DNA of 6,600 bases from an uncultured Microbacteriaceae bacterium (lineage in GTDB: Bacteria; Actinomycetota; Actinomycetes; Actinomycetales; Microbacteriaceae): assembly GCA_937896185.1 (NCBI GenBank), contig CALBMG010000277.1, positions 1-6,600 on the forward strand. Direction: 5' to 3'. The notes beneath the pieces are model-generated. The model did no database searches and was not told the origin of the DNA. It saw only the letters and a program-made list of their open reading frames with translations. Below are positions 1 to 6,572 of the stretch, in pieces. How positions within the stretch are numbered: the first letter of the stretch is position 1; the number at the start of each line of letters is the position of its first letter. The position numbers and the translations under genes are program-made.

Positions 1-519
1 GCTGTGCTGCCATGCGCCGCACGGGGTGCTATAGCGGCCCTCGATGTAACCCAGCCCCCACAGGATCTGGGTGTTGGGGTTCTCGCGCCAGTCGGCGCCC
101 GCGGACGCCATCTTTGAGCCGGGCAAAGCTTGTGGGATGCCGTACGCGCCACTGCTGCGGTTCTCCGCACGGTAATTCCAATGCGATTCCTTGTTCCACA
201 GGTTCACAAGGCACATGAACTGTTCCTCGTCCCATCCGCGGTCCAGTACCTGCTGCAGCGCGAACTCCTGCGACTCACGCACCTCACCGGCTGTCGCCAT
301 GTACACGCCCGAGGACGCCGACCAGTCATCAAACGAAATCGCGGAACGGTAGGCAGCGCTTTGGAAGGACTGCACGGTGAAGCCATCAAACCCGCGAGCC
401 GCCGACAGTTCAACGGCCGAGAATGGGGCCATGATGATGCCGAACATCAGGACACCGATGCCCGCCAACCCGGCATAACTCACGCCACGGCTGGCACGCA
501 AACGTGTGCCGTACACCAT
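1..519 (-). CDS. Secreted lytic transglycosylase-like protein, 3' end missing
   Basis: Translation from the ATG at 519-517 gives 173 residues that stay open to the window edge, so the C-terminus lies outside. Residues 1-12 are basic (R6, R8, R11). They are followed by a hydrophobic segment at about 13-36 that looks like a signal peptide or membrane anchor. Residues 37-95 are a linker of unclear role. From about residue 100 the protein matches the actinobacterial SLT / aggregation-promoting-factor-like fold: a C103-L-x3-W motif, WNKESHWNY with E111 as the expected catalytic glutamate, SGAYGIPQ at 123-130, then PGSKMASAG, a WGLGYI segment and a C167-x-AW end. Only the last few residues seem to be missing. 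The family cleaves peptidoglycan glycan strands outside the membrane. The ATG directly follows the TAA of the upstream gene with no spacer, so the two are probably cotranscribed and translationally coupled. The wall-lytic role is inferred from motifs; whether it is an active enzyme is not shown. Confidence 0.85.
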   Translation of the reverse strand, partial: MVYGTRLRASRGVSYAGLAGIGVLMFGIIMAPFSAVELSAARGFDGFTVQSFQSAAYRSAISFDDWSASSGVYMATAGEVRESQEFALQQVLDRGWDEEQFMCLVNLWNKESHWNYRAENRSSGAYGIPQALPGSKMASAGADWRENPNTQILWGLGYIEGRYSTPCGAWQHS

Positions 520-1056
520 TTACTTCACCGCAAGCATGACGCGAACGAGGTCGTCGAGCAGGGCATCAACCTGCGCCTCGTTGTAACCGCGCAACTGTGC
601 ACGGAAACCGGCACCGCGCACCTCGGCGCGAGACAACGGCTGGCCGTGCTGGAAGAAACCCACCACACGGTCGGCAAAAGCGTCAACATCGTCGGTGTGG
701 TACCCATACGTGAGAATTCCGGTGCGACGGAACTTGCCGCCTTCTTCACGAGCGGCACGGTTCAAAATTTCCTGAGCCAGTGCGCGGGCGTCCGCGTTCC
801 AGGACTCGATCCCCACCTCGGCAATGCGTGCATCGCGTTCACGGGCGGCAAACGCGTCTTCCAGCCGTTCGATTGCGGCATCAACCTGGTCGATCTGGTA
901 ACCGCCCTTGACCATGGGGAACGACACTTCGCGCACCTGCTGCGAGGACATCGTTTCACCCTCACCCTGGAACGCCAGGCGGGCTGTGTGCAGGAAGGCG
1001 TCAACAGCGGTCGAGTCGTATCCGACGACCTTGGGCCCTGTTACTGAGAAACTCAC
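520..1056 (-). CDS. DivIVA-motif repeat protein (178 aa)
   Basis: This protein has four copies of a short motif, G-Y-x4-V-D-A: GYDSTAVDA at 12-20, GYQIDQVDA at 52-60, GYHTDDVDA at 118-126 and GYNEAQVDA at 157-165. Before copies 2 and 4 there is a related stretch, S-x3-VR-x3-F. This resembles the N-terminal lipid-binding module of DivIVA/Wag31 (F-x-RGYD-x2-VD). Unlike true DivIVA it lacks a long coiled-coil tail; only about residues 61-103 look helical and charged. There is no signal peptide or membrane segment, so it should be cytoplasmic or peripheral. The start is a GTG, with only a weak AGGG 12 bases upstream, 14 bases after the cdsA stop. It lies between a phospholipid-synthesis gene and a wall lytic enzyme, so a role near the membrane or division site is plausible but unproven. 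It should not be named Wag31/DivIVA. Confidence 0.8.
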   Translation of the reverse strand: MSFSVTGPKVVGYDSTAVDAFLHTARLAFQGEGETMSSQQVREVSFPMVKGGYQIDQVDAAIERLEDAFAARERDARIAEVGIESWNADARALAQEILNRAAREEGGKFRRTGILTYGYHTDDVDAFADRVVGFFQHGQPLSRAEVRGAGFRAQLRGYNEAQVDALLDDLVRVMLAVK

Positions 1057-1070
1057 TGTTCTATTGTGCC

Positions 1071-2039
1071 CTAGGCCACAACAATGGCGAAAACCGAGGC
1101 CACGAACATGGACGGCAGCACCGAGTCGAGTCGGTCAAGGAACCCGCCATGACCGGGCAGCAGATTCGAGGCATCCTTTGTCGCAAGGTCGCGTTTAATC
1201 AACGATTCGATCAGGTCACCGGTCGTCGCTGTCGCCACAATAATCAGACCCAGCACCGAACCGATGTACCAGGGCTGGTCAATCATCGTGACCGCAATAA
1301 TTGTGCCCGCCGTGACAGCGGCCACCACCGAACCGGCGAAACCCTCCCACGTTTTCTTGGGGCTGATCTTCGGGGCCATCGGGTGTTTGCCAAACATCAG
1401 ACCCGAGGCATACGCCCCCGTGTCGGTGGACGCGATGATGATCATCGTCCCCAGAGTCCACCACTCGCCGCCATCGCGGGCCGTCATCAACACCGCAAAG
1501 CTCGCGAGGAACGGCACATACGCCAGCACAAAACCGCTCATCAGCAGGTCACGGTCGGTGATCTGTGAACGCGACGCCAAGCGGAACGTCGTGTGCCAGA
1601 CAATCACGAAAACGATGCCCAACGCCAGCGTCAGCAACTGTCCGATCTGGCCCAGGTAATAGGTTGCGGGCATCATCGCTACGGCAGATATCAACAGCGG
1701 GATTCGCGGAACGTATCGGTTCTCGGTGCGCGAAATCGTGGCCAGCTCCCACGTGGCAAACCCCACGAGGAGCGCCACATAGGCGGTAAAGAACTGCTTT
1801 TCGACGACGAGGCTGACAATCAACAGCCCGCCCATCACAATGCCGATGGCGAGTGCTGCGAACAGGTTACGTCCGGTGCGAGCCTCGACTTTCGCTGTGG
1901 TTTCCCTCAGCTGCGCATCCAGTGCGTGTACCGCGTTCTCGACCTCATGCAGGGCGGCGCGGGTATCCGGCAACACCGAATGACGGTCGCCGGTGACGTG
2001 CTTCGGCGAACGCGAGTGCTCGTCGTCCGAACGTGGCAT
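1071..2039 (-). CDS. cdsA: Phosphatidate cytidylyltransferase (CDP-diacylglycerol synthase)
   Basis: CdsA makes CDP-diacylglycerol from phosphatidate and CTP, the branch point of phospholipid synthesis, in the cytoplasmic membrane. The C-terminal family signature is complete at residues 279-305: S-L-I-K-R-x4-K-D, then LLPGHGGF and LDRLD. Other conserved pieces are S204-T-D-T-G-A-Y, SPKKTWEG at 226-233 and GDLIES at 274-279. Several hydrophobic spans run from about residue 58 to the end. The first 55 or so residues are a hydrophilic, partly helical extension. The protein is 322 residues long, a normal size for actinobacterial forms with such an extension. Its ATG overlaps the frr stop (TAATG, one shared base), and GAGG sits four bases upstream inside frr, so translation is probably coupled to frr. 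Confidence 0.97.
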   Translation of the reverse strand: MPRSDDEHSRSPKHVTGDRHSVLPDTRAALHEVENAVHALDAQLRETTAKVEARTGRNLFAALAIGIVMGGLLIVSLVVEKQFFTAYVALLVGFATWELATISRTENRYVPRIPLLISAVAMMPATYYLGQIGQLLTLALGIVFVIVWHTTFRLASRSQITDRDLLMSGFVLAYVPFLASFAVLMTARDGGEWWTLGTMIIIASTDTGAYASGLMFGKHPMAPKISPKKTWEGFAGSVVAAVTAGTIIAVTMIDQPWYIGSVLGLIIVATATTGDLIESLIKRDLATKDASNLLPGHGGFLDRLDSVLPSMFVASVFAIVVA

Positions 2040-2590
2040 TAGACCTCGAGAAGCTCGGCTTCCTTCTTCTTGAAAGCGTCATCCACGGCGTCGATGAACT
2101 TCTTCGTGATGTTCTCGATTTCCTTCTCGGCACGGGCGATTTCGTCCTCGCCCACCTCCTTGAGAGCCTCGAGGTCGGCGATGCCCTTACGACGCACGTT
2201 ACGGATGGCGACGCGGCCGTCCTCGGACTTTGCACGGACAATCTTTACGTATTCCTTGCGACGCTCTTCGGTGAGCTCGGGCATGGTGACACGAATCAGG
2301 TTGCCGTCGTTGGTGGGGGTGGCGCCCAGGTTGGGGAAGTTGACGATCGCACGTTCGATGTCCTTCAGTGCGCCCTTGTCATAGGGGGTGATGATGATGG
2401 TGCGGGCCTCGGGGTTCTGAAGGCTACCCAGCTGCGCCAGCGGGGTAGGAGTGCCGTAGTACTCGACCATGATCTTCTGGAACAGTGCGGGGTTTGCGCG
2501 ACCCGTGCGCACGGTTGCGAAATCTTCTTTCAACGCGTCGACAGACTTCGACATCTTTTCGGTAGTTTCGGCGAGGATTTCGCTGATCAT
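2039..2590 (-). CDS. frr: Ribosome recycling factor
   Basis: RRF acts with EF-G to split post-termination ribosomes in the cytoplasm. The 183-residue product has the family's usual length (about 185). It shows the expected landmarks: the long N-terminal helix, VRTGRANP at 27-34, the small beta domain with YYGTPTPL near 44-51, MPELTEERR at 103-111, and the conserved basic helix with IRNVRR at 129-134 that contacts rRNA. The start is set by a near-perfect AAGGAGG five bases before the ATG. That strength fits high, independent expression even though the gene follows a transporter gene. It shares one base with cdsA. In most bacteria frr directly follows pyrH; here another gene lies between them. 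Confidence 0.98.
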   Translation of the reverse strand: MISEILAETTEKMSKSVDALKEDFATVRTGRANPALFQKIMVEYYGTPTPLAQLGSLQNPEARTIIITPYDKGALKDIERAIVNFPNLGATPTNDGNLIRVTMPELTEERRKEYVKIVRAKSEDGRVAIRNVRRKGIADLEALKEVGEDEIARAEKEIENITKKFIDAVDDAFKKKEAELLEV

Positions 2591-2595
2591 GGGGT

Positions 2596-2602
2596 CCTCC
2601 TT
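2596..2602 (-). promoter_or_regulatory. Strong ribosome binding site for frr
   Basis: AAGGAGG on the minus strand, five bases before the ATG at 2590. It is the best Shine-Dalgarno match in the window and fixes the frr start. Confidence 0.85.
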
Positions 2603-2616
2603 GTGACTGTCCCCCG

Positions 2617-2638
2617 AGTCTACCGCTGATATGTCAGC
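2617..2638 (-). promoter_or_regulatory. Small inverted repeat over the transporter stop, with a possible frr -10 box
   Basis: The arms GCTGA and TCAGC (2625-2629 and 2634-2638, loop of four) overlap the transporter's TGA stop. Just downstream, TAGACT (2617-2622 on the minus strand) could be a -10 element for frr. I see no good -35 box and no T-tract, so neither a promoter nor a terminator is established. Confidence 0.2.
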
Positions 2639-3560
2639 CGATGGCGAGCAGCGCGACCCCGGACAACACGATGGCGGAACCGATCAGGCGCTGACCCATA
2701 TGCGGCTCCCTGAACAGCAAACCACCACCCAGCGCGACCAAGACGACGCTGATTTCACGTGCCGGCGCCACGAGCGACACAGAACTCAGCTGAATCGCCG
2801 TCAGAGCCAGAATGTACGAGGCGGGCCCCAACACACCAATCGTGAGAATCGGCACCGGGTAACGACGAATCGTGTCCTTCAGGCTGACGTCCTTCGGGAA
2901 AGCCGACGGAATAAAAAGCACGGCCTGAGCGACCAGTGCAATCCAGTAATAACCGACGGGTGGCAGATCGAGAGTGCCTACGGACCAGCCGTCCCATACC
3001 GTAAACGACGCAATCAGCACTCCAACGGCCAGGCCGTAGACAATCGATTTTGCGCCCGGCTTTGTGGGACCACGTGAACCCGCAAGCCCGATCACGGCGA
3101 TGCCCGCAATGATGACCACAACACCGAGGAGCGCGAGCGACGACGGTGTTTCGCCCAGCAATACCACGGCACCGACCACCGAGAGCATCGGTCCCGTGCC
3201 ACGAGCAATCGGGTACACCAACGACACGTCACCGACGCGGTAACCCCTCTGCAGCAGCAAGAAATAGGCGACTTCGAAAATTCCGCACACCGTGGCGAAC
3301 GCAACCCACCACCACTCAAACTGTGCCGTCGCCAACGAAGCGATACCCATCGGAGCAAAAGCGATCGCACCAACCACGAATGTCAGCCACAACAAGGCGG
3401 ACGGCGCCTGGCCCACCCTTTTAAGGGTTAAATTCCACGTCGCATGAGCGATCGCGCCCAACGCAACCAGCAGCGCAACAGTTGCGCTAATTGGTGACCA
3501 CCGTGCCGAGGCGCTCCCCGCGAATCGCCTTGGCAATGTTGCCACCGGGCTCCATGCCAA
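2634..3560 (-). CDS. EamA/DMT-superfamily membrane transporter (start uncertain)
   Basis: This is a hydrophobic protein with the two-fold EamA layout, about ten membrane spans in two halves of about five. Family-like stretches are [11 protein letters not shown] near the first span, [15 protein letters not shown] followed by a segment ending VVLLGE in the first half, and [15 protein letters not shown] with LLFRE in the second. EamA proteins export or import small metabolites; the substrate cannot be read from sequence. The start is unclear. The longest frame begins at an ATG at 3560, which overlaps pyrH by 74 bases and adds about 26 non-hydrophobic residues before span 1 ([13 protein letters not shown]...). 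GTG (codon 6) and TTG (codon 9) are also possible. No ATG or GTG lies near the expected start close to the pyrH stop; only a nonstandard ATT overlapping that stop by one base, or CTG codons, would give a compact N-terminus. The gene is very likely cotranscribed with pyrH. Its place between pyrH and frr is unusual. Confidence 0.85.
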   Translation of the reverse strand: MAWSPVATLPRRFAGSASARWSPISATVALLVALGAIAHATWNLTLKRVGQAPSALLWLTFVVGAIAFAPMGIASLATAQFEWWWVAFATVCGIFEVAYFLLLQRGYRVGDVSLVYPIARGTGPMLSVVGAVVLLGETPSSLALLGVVVIIAGIAVIGLAGSRGPTKPGAKSIVYGLAVGVLIASFTVWDGWSVGTLDLPPVGYYWIALVAQAVLFIPSAFPKDVSLKDTIRRYPVPILTIGVLGPASYILALTAIQLSSVSLVAPAREISVVLVALGGGLLFREPHMGQRLIGSAIVLSGVALLAIG

Positions 3561-4188
3561 ACACCATCATCGGCATCTTGTTATCGCGGCACAACGCAAA
3601 AGCGGTGGCATCAACAACCTTCAGCCCACGCTTCATCGCATCGGTGTACGTGATGGCATCAATCTTTTGCGCGTTCGGGTTCGTGCGAGGGTCGTCGTCA
3701 TAGACGCCGTCGACACCGTTCTTTGCGACGAGGACCTCTTCTGCGCCGATTTCCAGCGCACGCTGAGCGGCGACGGTGTCTGTCGAGAAGAACGGCAGAC
3801 CGGCACCGGCACCAAAGATCACAACACGGCCCTTCTCCAGGTGACGGATGGCGCGCAAGGGCAGGTAGGGCTCGGCAACCTGACGCATCTCGATGGCGGA
3901 CTGCACACGCACCGGCTGACCGGCCTGTTCCAGGAAGTCTTGCAGTGCCAGGGCGTTCATGACGGTGCCCAACATGCCCATGTAGTCCGCACGCGAACGG
4001 TCCATGCCGCGCTGGCTCAACTCGGCGCCACGGAAGAAGTTTCCACCACCGACAACAACGGCGACCTGGGCAGTCTGCGCCGCCTCGGCAATCTCGCGAG
4101 CGATGGCACTGACAACATCCGGGTTAACACCCAAGGTGCCACCGCCAAACGCCTCACCGGACAACTTCAACAGAACGCGACGGGTCAT
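3487..4188 (-). CDS. pyrH: UMP kinase (uridylate kinase)
   Basis: PyrH phosphorylates UMP to UDP with ATP, an essential step to UTP, CTP and UDP-sugars for the wall. It is a cytoplasmic enzyme of the amino-acid-kinase family, usually hexameric. From the ATG at 4188 the product has 233 residues. Motifs in order: KLSGEAFGG at 8-16 (phosphate binding), [11 protein letters not shown] at 44-54, the [15 protein letters not shown] helix at 66-80, [13 protein letters not shown] at 126-138, and [14 protein letters not shown] at 155-168. The frame extends to 4254, but the extra 22 residues lack family similarity and fall in the spacer after the terminator. The chosen start has GAGG five bases upstream and begins the usual M-x-R-R-x-LLKLSG. 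The gene follows the tsf terminator, so it probably has its own promoter. Confidence 0.97.
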   Translation of the reverse strand: MTRRVLLKLSGEAFGGGTLGVNPDVVSAIAREIAEAAQTAQVAVVVGGGNFFRGAELSQRGMDRSRADYMGMLGTVMNALALQDFLEQAGQPVRVQSAIEMRQVAEPYLPLRAIRHLEKGRVVIFGAGAGLPFFSTDTVAAQRALEIGAEEVLVAKNGVDGVYDDDPRTNPNAQKIDAITYTDAMKRGLKVVDATAFALCRDNKMPMMVFGMEPGGNIAKAIRGERLGTVVTN

Positions 4189-4205
4189 GCGCACCTCACT
4201 TTTCG

Positions 4206-4240
4206 TATCTATCGTACCGAGTTCCCGGCGCCCGCGGCAC
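4206..4240 (-). promoter_or_regulatory. Possible pyrH promoter
   Basis: Between the tsf terminator and the pyrH start, the minus strand has TACGAT (4211-4216), overlapped by TAGATA (4206-4211), as -10 candidates about 20 bases before the ATG. The upstream -35 region (about 4234-4240) is GC-rich and a poor match. The main argument is position: a gene after a strong terminator needs a start site. Confidence 0.3.
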
Positions 4241-4258
4241 CCCTCTGCCCCCACGGCA

Positions 4259-4288
4259 AAGGGCCCCCACCGTGTGGTGAGGGCCCTT
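4259..4288 (-). terminator. Intrinsic-type hairpin terminator after tsf
   Basis: The arms 4259-4271 and 4276-4288 pair over 13 positions with one mismatch around a four-base loop. The outer AAGGGCCC / GGGCCCTT part is perfect. On the transcribed strand the hairpin begins 13 bases after the tsf stop and is followed by only a short T run (TTT, counting the stem end), so it may be an incomplete terminator. It separates rpsB-tsf from pyrH and the genes downstream. Confidence 0.8.
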
Positions 4289-4301
4289 CGAAGCGGAAAG
4301 C

Positions 4302-5129
4302 TTAGGCGCCGACCTTGAAACGAGCGAAGCCCGAAACGGTCAGACCTGCATCAGCCAGTACCTGGGTGATGGTGAGCTTGTTGTCGCGTGCATAGTCCTG
4401 CTCGAGGAGAGCAACCTGCTTGAAGAAAGCGCCGATACGGCCTTCAACAATCTTCGGCAGAGCAGCCTCGGGCTTGCCCTCGCCACGGCTGATTTCCTCG
4501 ACGATGCGGCGCTCGTTGGCAACCGTCTCGGCGGGAACTTCATCGCGGTTCAGGTACTGGGGGTCAGCGAACGAGATGTGCTGTGCTACGGCACGAGCAG
4601 TCTCGGCGTTGTCGCCCGAGTAGGCCAGAACGACACCGACCTGCGGGGGCAGGTCCTTGTTGGTGCGGTGCATGTAGATCTCGAACTTGTCGCCAGCGAT
4701 CTTGGCGATGCGGCGGAGCTCCACCTTTTCGCCGATGATTGCAGCGTCGTCTGCGATGCGGTCAGCAACGGTCTGACCTGCAACGTCTGCAGCGAGTGCA
4801 GCGTCAAGGGTCGATGCGTCAGCTGCGGCAACAGCATCAACGATGACGTCGGCGAGTGCCACGAACTTCTCGTTCTTTGCAACGAAGTCGGTCTCGCACG
4901 CGAGCTCGATCAGGAAGACAGCGCCAGGGGTCTCCTTGGCGGCAACGAGGCCTTCGCTGGTCGAACGGTCAGCGCGCTTGGCGTTGCCCTTTGCGCCCTT
5001 GAGGCGGAGGATTTCGACAGCCTTTTCCAGGTCGCCATCTGCTTCGACGAGAGCGTTCTTGGTGTCGACCATGCCGGTACCGAGGCGCTCACGCAGGACC
5101 TTGACGTCCTCGAGAGAAAAATTAGCCAT
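4302..5129 (-). CDS. tsf: Translation elongation factor Ts
   Basis: EF-Ts is the guanine-nucleotide exchange factor that recharges EF-Tu from GDP to GTP in the cytoplasm. The 275-residue product has the N-terminal UBA-like domain with [16 protein letters not shown] at 12-27, and the core signature [15 protein letters not shown] at 75-89, which includes the TDFV motif that contacts EF-Tu. A dimerisation/core region follows, including [14 protein letters not shown], and the length is normal for actinobacteria. It starts 30 bases after the rpsB stop, in the usual rpsB-tsf pair. Its upstream AGAAAG is a weak, distant Shine-Dalgarno (nine bases from the ATG). The transcript ends at a hairpin just beyond the stop. 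Confidence 0.98.
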   Translation of the reverse strand: MANFSLEDVKVLRERLGTGMVDTKNALVEADGDLEKAVEILRLKGAKGNAKRADRSTSEGLVAAKETPGAVFLIELACETDFVAKNEKFVALADVIVDAVAAADASTLDAALAADVAGQTVADRIADDAAIIGEKVELRRIAKIAGDKFEIYMHRTNKDLPPQVGVVLAYSGDNAETARAVAQHISFADPQYLNRDEVPAETVANERRIVEEISRGEGKPEAALPKIVEGRIGAFFKQVALLEQDYARDNKLTITQVLADAGLTVSGFARFKVGA

Positions 5130-5159
5130 GATTATGTGCTTTCTGTGGAAGGTGAAAAA

Positions 5160-5993
5160 TTACTCTGCTGCTGCGTCGGCTGCGGGGGCTTCAGCTGCGG
5201 GAGCCTCTGCTGCTGCTGCATCAGCAGCGGGAGCCTCGAGGAGTTCGCGCTCCCACTCGGCGAGAGGCTCAACTGCGGACACGTTGCCAGCCTCGGCGGG
5301 CTTCTCGTGACGCTTGATGAGGCCCTCGGCGACGGCGTCGGCAATAACGCGGGTAAGCAGGCCTACCGAGCGGATTGCGTCGTCGTTACCGGGGATGGGG
5401 AATGCGATGTCGTCGGGGTCAGCGTTGGTGTCGAGGATACCGATTACGGGGATACCGAGCTTCTTGGCTTCGTCGATTGCGAGGTGCTCGCGCTTGGCGT
5501 CAACAACCCACATTGCGCTGGGGGTCTTGGTCAGGTTACGGATACCACCGAGCGACTTGTGGAGCTTCTCGAGCTCGCGACGCTTCATCAGCAGTTCCTT
5601 CTTGGTGAAGCCCTTGCTGGTGTCGTCGAAGTCGAGCTGTTCCAGTTCCTTCATGCGCTCGAGGCGGCCCAGAACGGTCTGGAAGTTGGTCATCAGACCA
5701 CCCAACCAGCGCTGGTTCACGTAGGGCTGACCGACGCGGTTTGCTTCGGCAGCGATGGATTCCTGAGCCTGCTTCTTGGTGCCGACGAACAGGATCGAGC
5801 CACCACGTGCGACGGTTTCCTTGACGAAGTCGTATGCGTTGTCGATGTGAGCCAGCGACTGCTGCAGGTCGATGATGTGAATGCCCGAACGCTCGGTCAG
5901 GATGAAGCGCTTTACCTTCGGGTTCCAGCGCTGAGTCTGGTGACCAAAGTGAACGCCAGCGTCGAGCATCTGGCGGATTGTTACAACGGCCAT
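5160..5993 (-). CDS. rpsB: 30S ribosomal protein S2
   Basis: S2 is a late-assembling small-subunit protein needed for S1 binding or translation initiation. From the ATG at 5993 the product has 277 residues. It opens with the first S2 signature, [20 protein letters not shown] (4-23). It continues through FVGTKKQAQ and [10 protein letters not shown], and has the second signature near [13 protein letters not shown] with [12 protein letters not shown] after it. The frame could begin at 6023, but the ten extra residues are unlike S2, and AAGGAG six bases before 5993 fixes the start. The last 24 residues or so are a low-complexity Ala/Pro/Glu/Asp tail with AEAPAA-type repeats, common in actinobacterial S2 and probably disordered. 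It is transcribed with tsf. Confidence 0.98.
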   Translation of the reverse strand: MAVVTIRQMLDAGVHFGHQTQRWNPKVKRFILTERSGIHIIDLQQSLAHIDNAYDFVKETVARGGSILFVGTKKQAQESIAAEANRVGQPYVNQRWLGGLMTNFQTVLGRLERMKELEQLDFDDTSKGFTKKELLMKRRELEKLHKSLGGIRNLTKTPSAMWVVDAKREHLAIDEAKKLGIPVIGILDTNADPDDIAFPIPGNDDAIRSVGLLTRVIADAVAEGLIKRHEKPAEAGNVSAVEPLAEWERELLEAPAADAAAAEAPAAEAPAADAAAE

Positions 5994-5999
5994 TGCCGT

Positions 6000-6005
6000 C
6001 TCCTT
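6000..6005 (-). promoter_or_regulatory. Ribosome binding site of rpsB
   Basis: AAGGAG on the minus strand, six bases before the ATG at 5993. It decides in favour of this start over the in-frame ATG at 6023. Confidence 0.85.
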
Positions 6006-6010
6006 TTCTT

Positions 6011-6132
6011 GTGGTTTTTCCACGACGGTTGTCGTGAATCCTGGTGCCCCAGTCCACTCCGCCCGGTTTCCGGGACCATCGGAGCGGCCCTGTGAGTGAG
6101 CACGCGAAGTCGACCTCTTTCGAGGCCGCTCC
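6011..6132 (-). promoter_or_regulatory. Structured 5' leader of rpsB (candidate autoregulatory RNA)
   Basis: The leader holds several inverted repeats. A nine-base perfect pair, GGAGCGGCC and GGCCGCTCC, lies at 6124-6132 and 6081-6089. Nested inside is CCTC-GAAA-GAGG (6114-6125), a GNRA-capped hairpin that competes for two of the outer-stem bases. CCCGG-AAA-CCGGG lies at 6062-6074. CACGAC-AACC-GTCGTG lies at 6021-6036 and can be extended by two more pairs. GTGG-AAAAA-CCAC lies at 6011-6023 and shares three bases with the previous one. Ribosomal protein leaders in other bacteria often bind the encoded protein, and S2 controls rpsB-tsf in E. coli. A similar role here is inference, and I do not recognise a named RNA family. 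Confidence 0.5.
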
Positions 6133-6136
6133 TTTC

Positions 6137-6165
6137 AGTGTATCAGCCCTTATTCACACGGCGAA
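6137..6165 (-). promoter_or_regulatory. Candidate rpsB-tsf promoter
   Basis: On the minus strand TACACT (6137-6142), preceded by TGA, is a reasonable -10 box. TTCGCC (6160-6165) is a weak -35 at 17-base spacing. A start near 6130-6132 would place the first transcribed bases in the outer arm of the leader stem and give a leader of about 137 bases. Confidence 0.5.
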
Positions 6166-6198
6166 ACCGCGGCCGGGTTATCCCCCAGTTATGGGAAC

Positions 6199-6227
6199 GA
6201 TGTGATCGGCACGCGACGCCGATGTGA
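6199..6227. promoter_or_regulatory. Small direct and inverted repeats upstream of the M23 gene
   Basis: GATGTGA occurs twice (6199-6205 and 6221-6227), 22 bases apart or about two helical turns. Between the copies, ATCGGC (6205-6210) and GCCGAT (6218-6223) form a six-base inverted repeat. This could be a regulator site for the divergent genes, but elements this short arise by chance. Confidence 0.2.
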
Positions 6228-6238
6228 GTCTTGAATAC

Positions 6239-6572
6239 ATGAATGCTCGACAGCGCGGAATCATGCTCGCCGCTGCAACAGCCGCGGTGATGATGATGTG
6301 GACCAGCGCACCCGTTCGTGCCGCTGACGCACATCGGTGGCCGATTGTCGGCGCCATCCTTCGGGTGTATCAACCACCCGCAACCGAATACGGCGCCGGG
6401 CATCGCGGCATCGATGTGGCGGCGCGAGTCGGAGACGCCATCGTTTCCCCCATCGAGGGGACCGTCACATTTGCGGGATCAGTAGCCGGTCGCGGGGTCA
6501 TCACCGTCAGCGCACGGGGGTTGCACGTCACCATCGAGCCCGTCACCGCGGTGGTGTCGAAGGGCACACCTG
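6239..6572 (+). CDS. Secreted M23-family (LytM-like) peptidase, 3' end missing
   Basis: From the ATG at 6239, 111 genuine residues can be read before the genomic sequence ends. Residues 1-28 look like a signal peptide: R4 and R6, a hydrophobic stretch at 8-26, and a V-R-A cleavage site before A29. The mature part begins an M23 fold. It has GHRGIDVA at 54-61, where H55 and D59 are the expected first two zinc ligands, then a VGDAIVSPIEGTVTFAG beta-strand segment and a VTVSARGLHVTIEPV segment. The second zinc motif (H-x-H) would lie downstream and is missing. The family cuts peptide cross-links or activates amidases at the wall. A divergent M23-type gene next to rpsB is known in other actinobacteria. 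The start is uncertain: a GTG at 6224 is in frame and no clear ribosome binding site is visible. The frame continues through 6573-6600, but those codons come from adapter. Confidence 0.85.

Noticed and set aside
1..28. Possible adapter at the left edge as well.
   Set aside because: The first bases do not match the adapter in either orientation, and they translate in frame as the transglycosylase C-terminal region.
130..1047. A 305-residue open frame on the plus strand, opposite the DivIVA-motif and transglycosylase genes.
   Set aside because: The minus-strand proteins have clear family motifs, while this frame has none. Antisense open frames are common in GC-rich DNA.
2033..2629. A 198-residue plus-strand open frame opposite frr.
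   Set aside because: It spans exactly the frr gene on the other strand and has no own ribosome binding site or motif.
4189..4254. An upstream in-frame start extending pyrH by 22 residues.
   Set aside because: The extension is unlike UMP kinases. The start at 4188 has a good ribosome binding site and the normal N-terminus.
5160..5235. Repeated GCT/GCA-rich units at the 3' end of rpsB, which could look like a tandem repeat.
   Set aside because: It encodes the alanine-rich S2 tail and needs no other explanation.
5994..6023. An upstream in-frame start extending rpsB by ten residues.
   Set aside because: It would bury the AAGGAG site inside the coding region, and the added residues are unlike S2.
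4578..6095. A 505-residue open frame on the plus strand, antisense to tsf and rpsB.
   Set aside because: It lies opposite two certain genes, its Cys/Val/Leu-rich composition mirrors their codon bias, and it shows no recognisable motif. It is a shadow frame.
6150..6158. TTATTCACA, one mismatch from a DnaA box, with a weaker TTATCCCCC nearby.
   Set aside because: It is a single near-match without a cluster, an AT-rich unwinding region or dnaA/dnaN neighbours, so not an origin.
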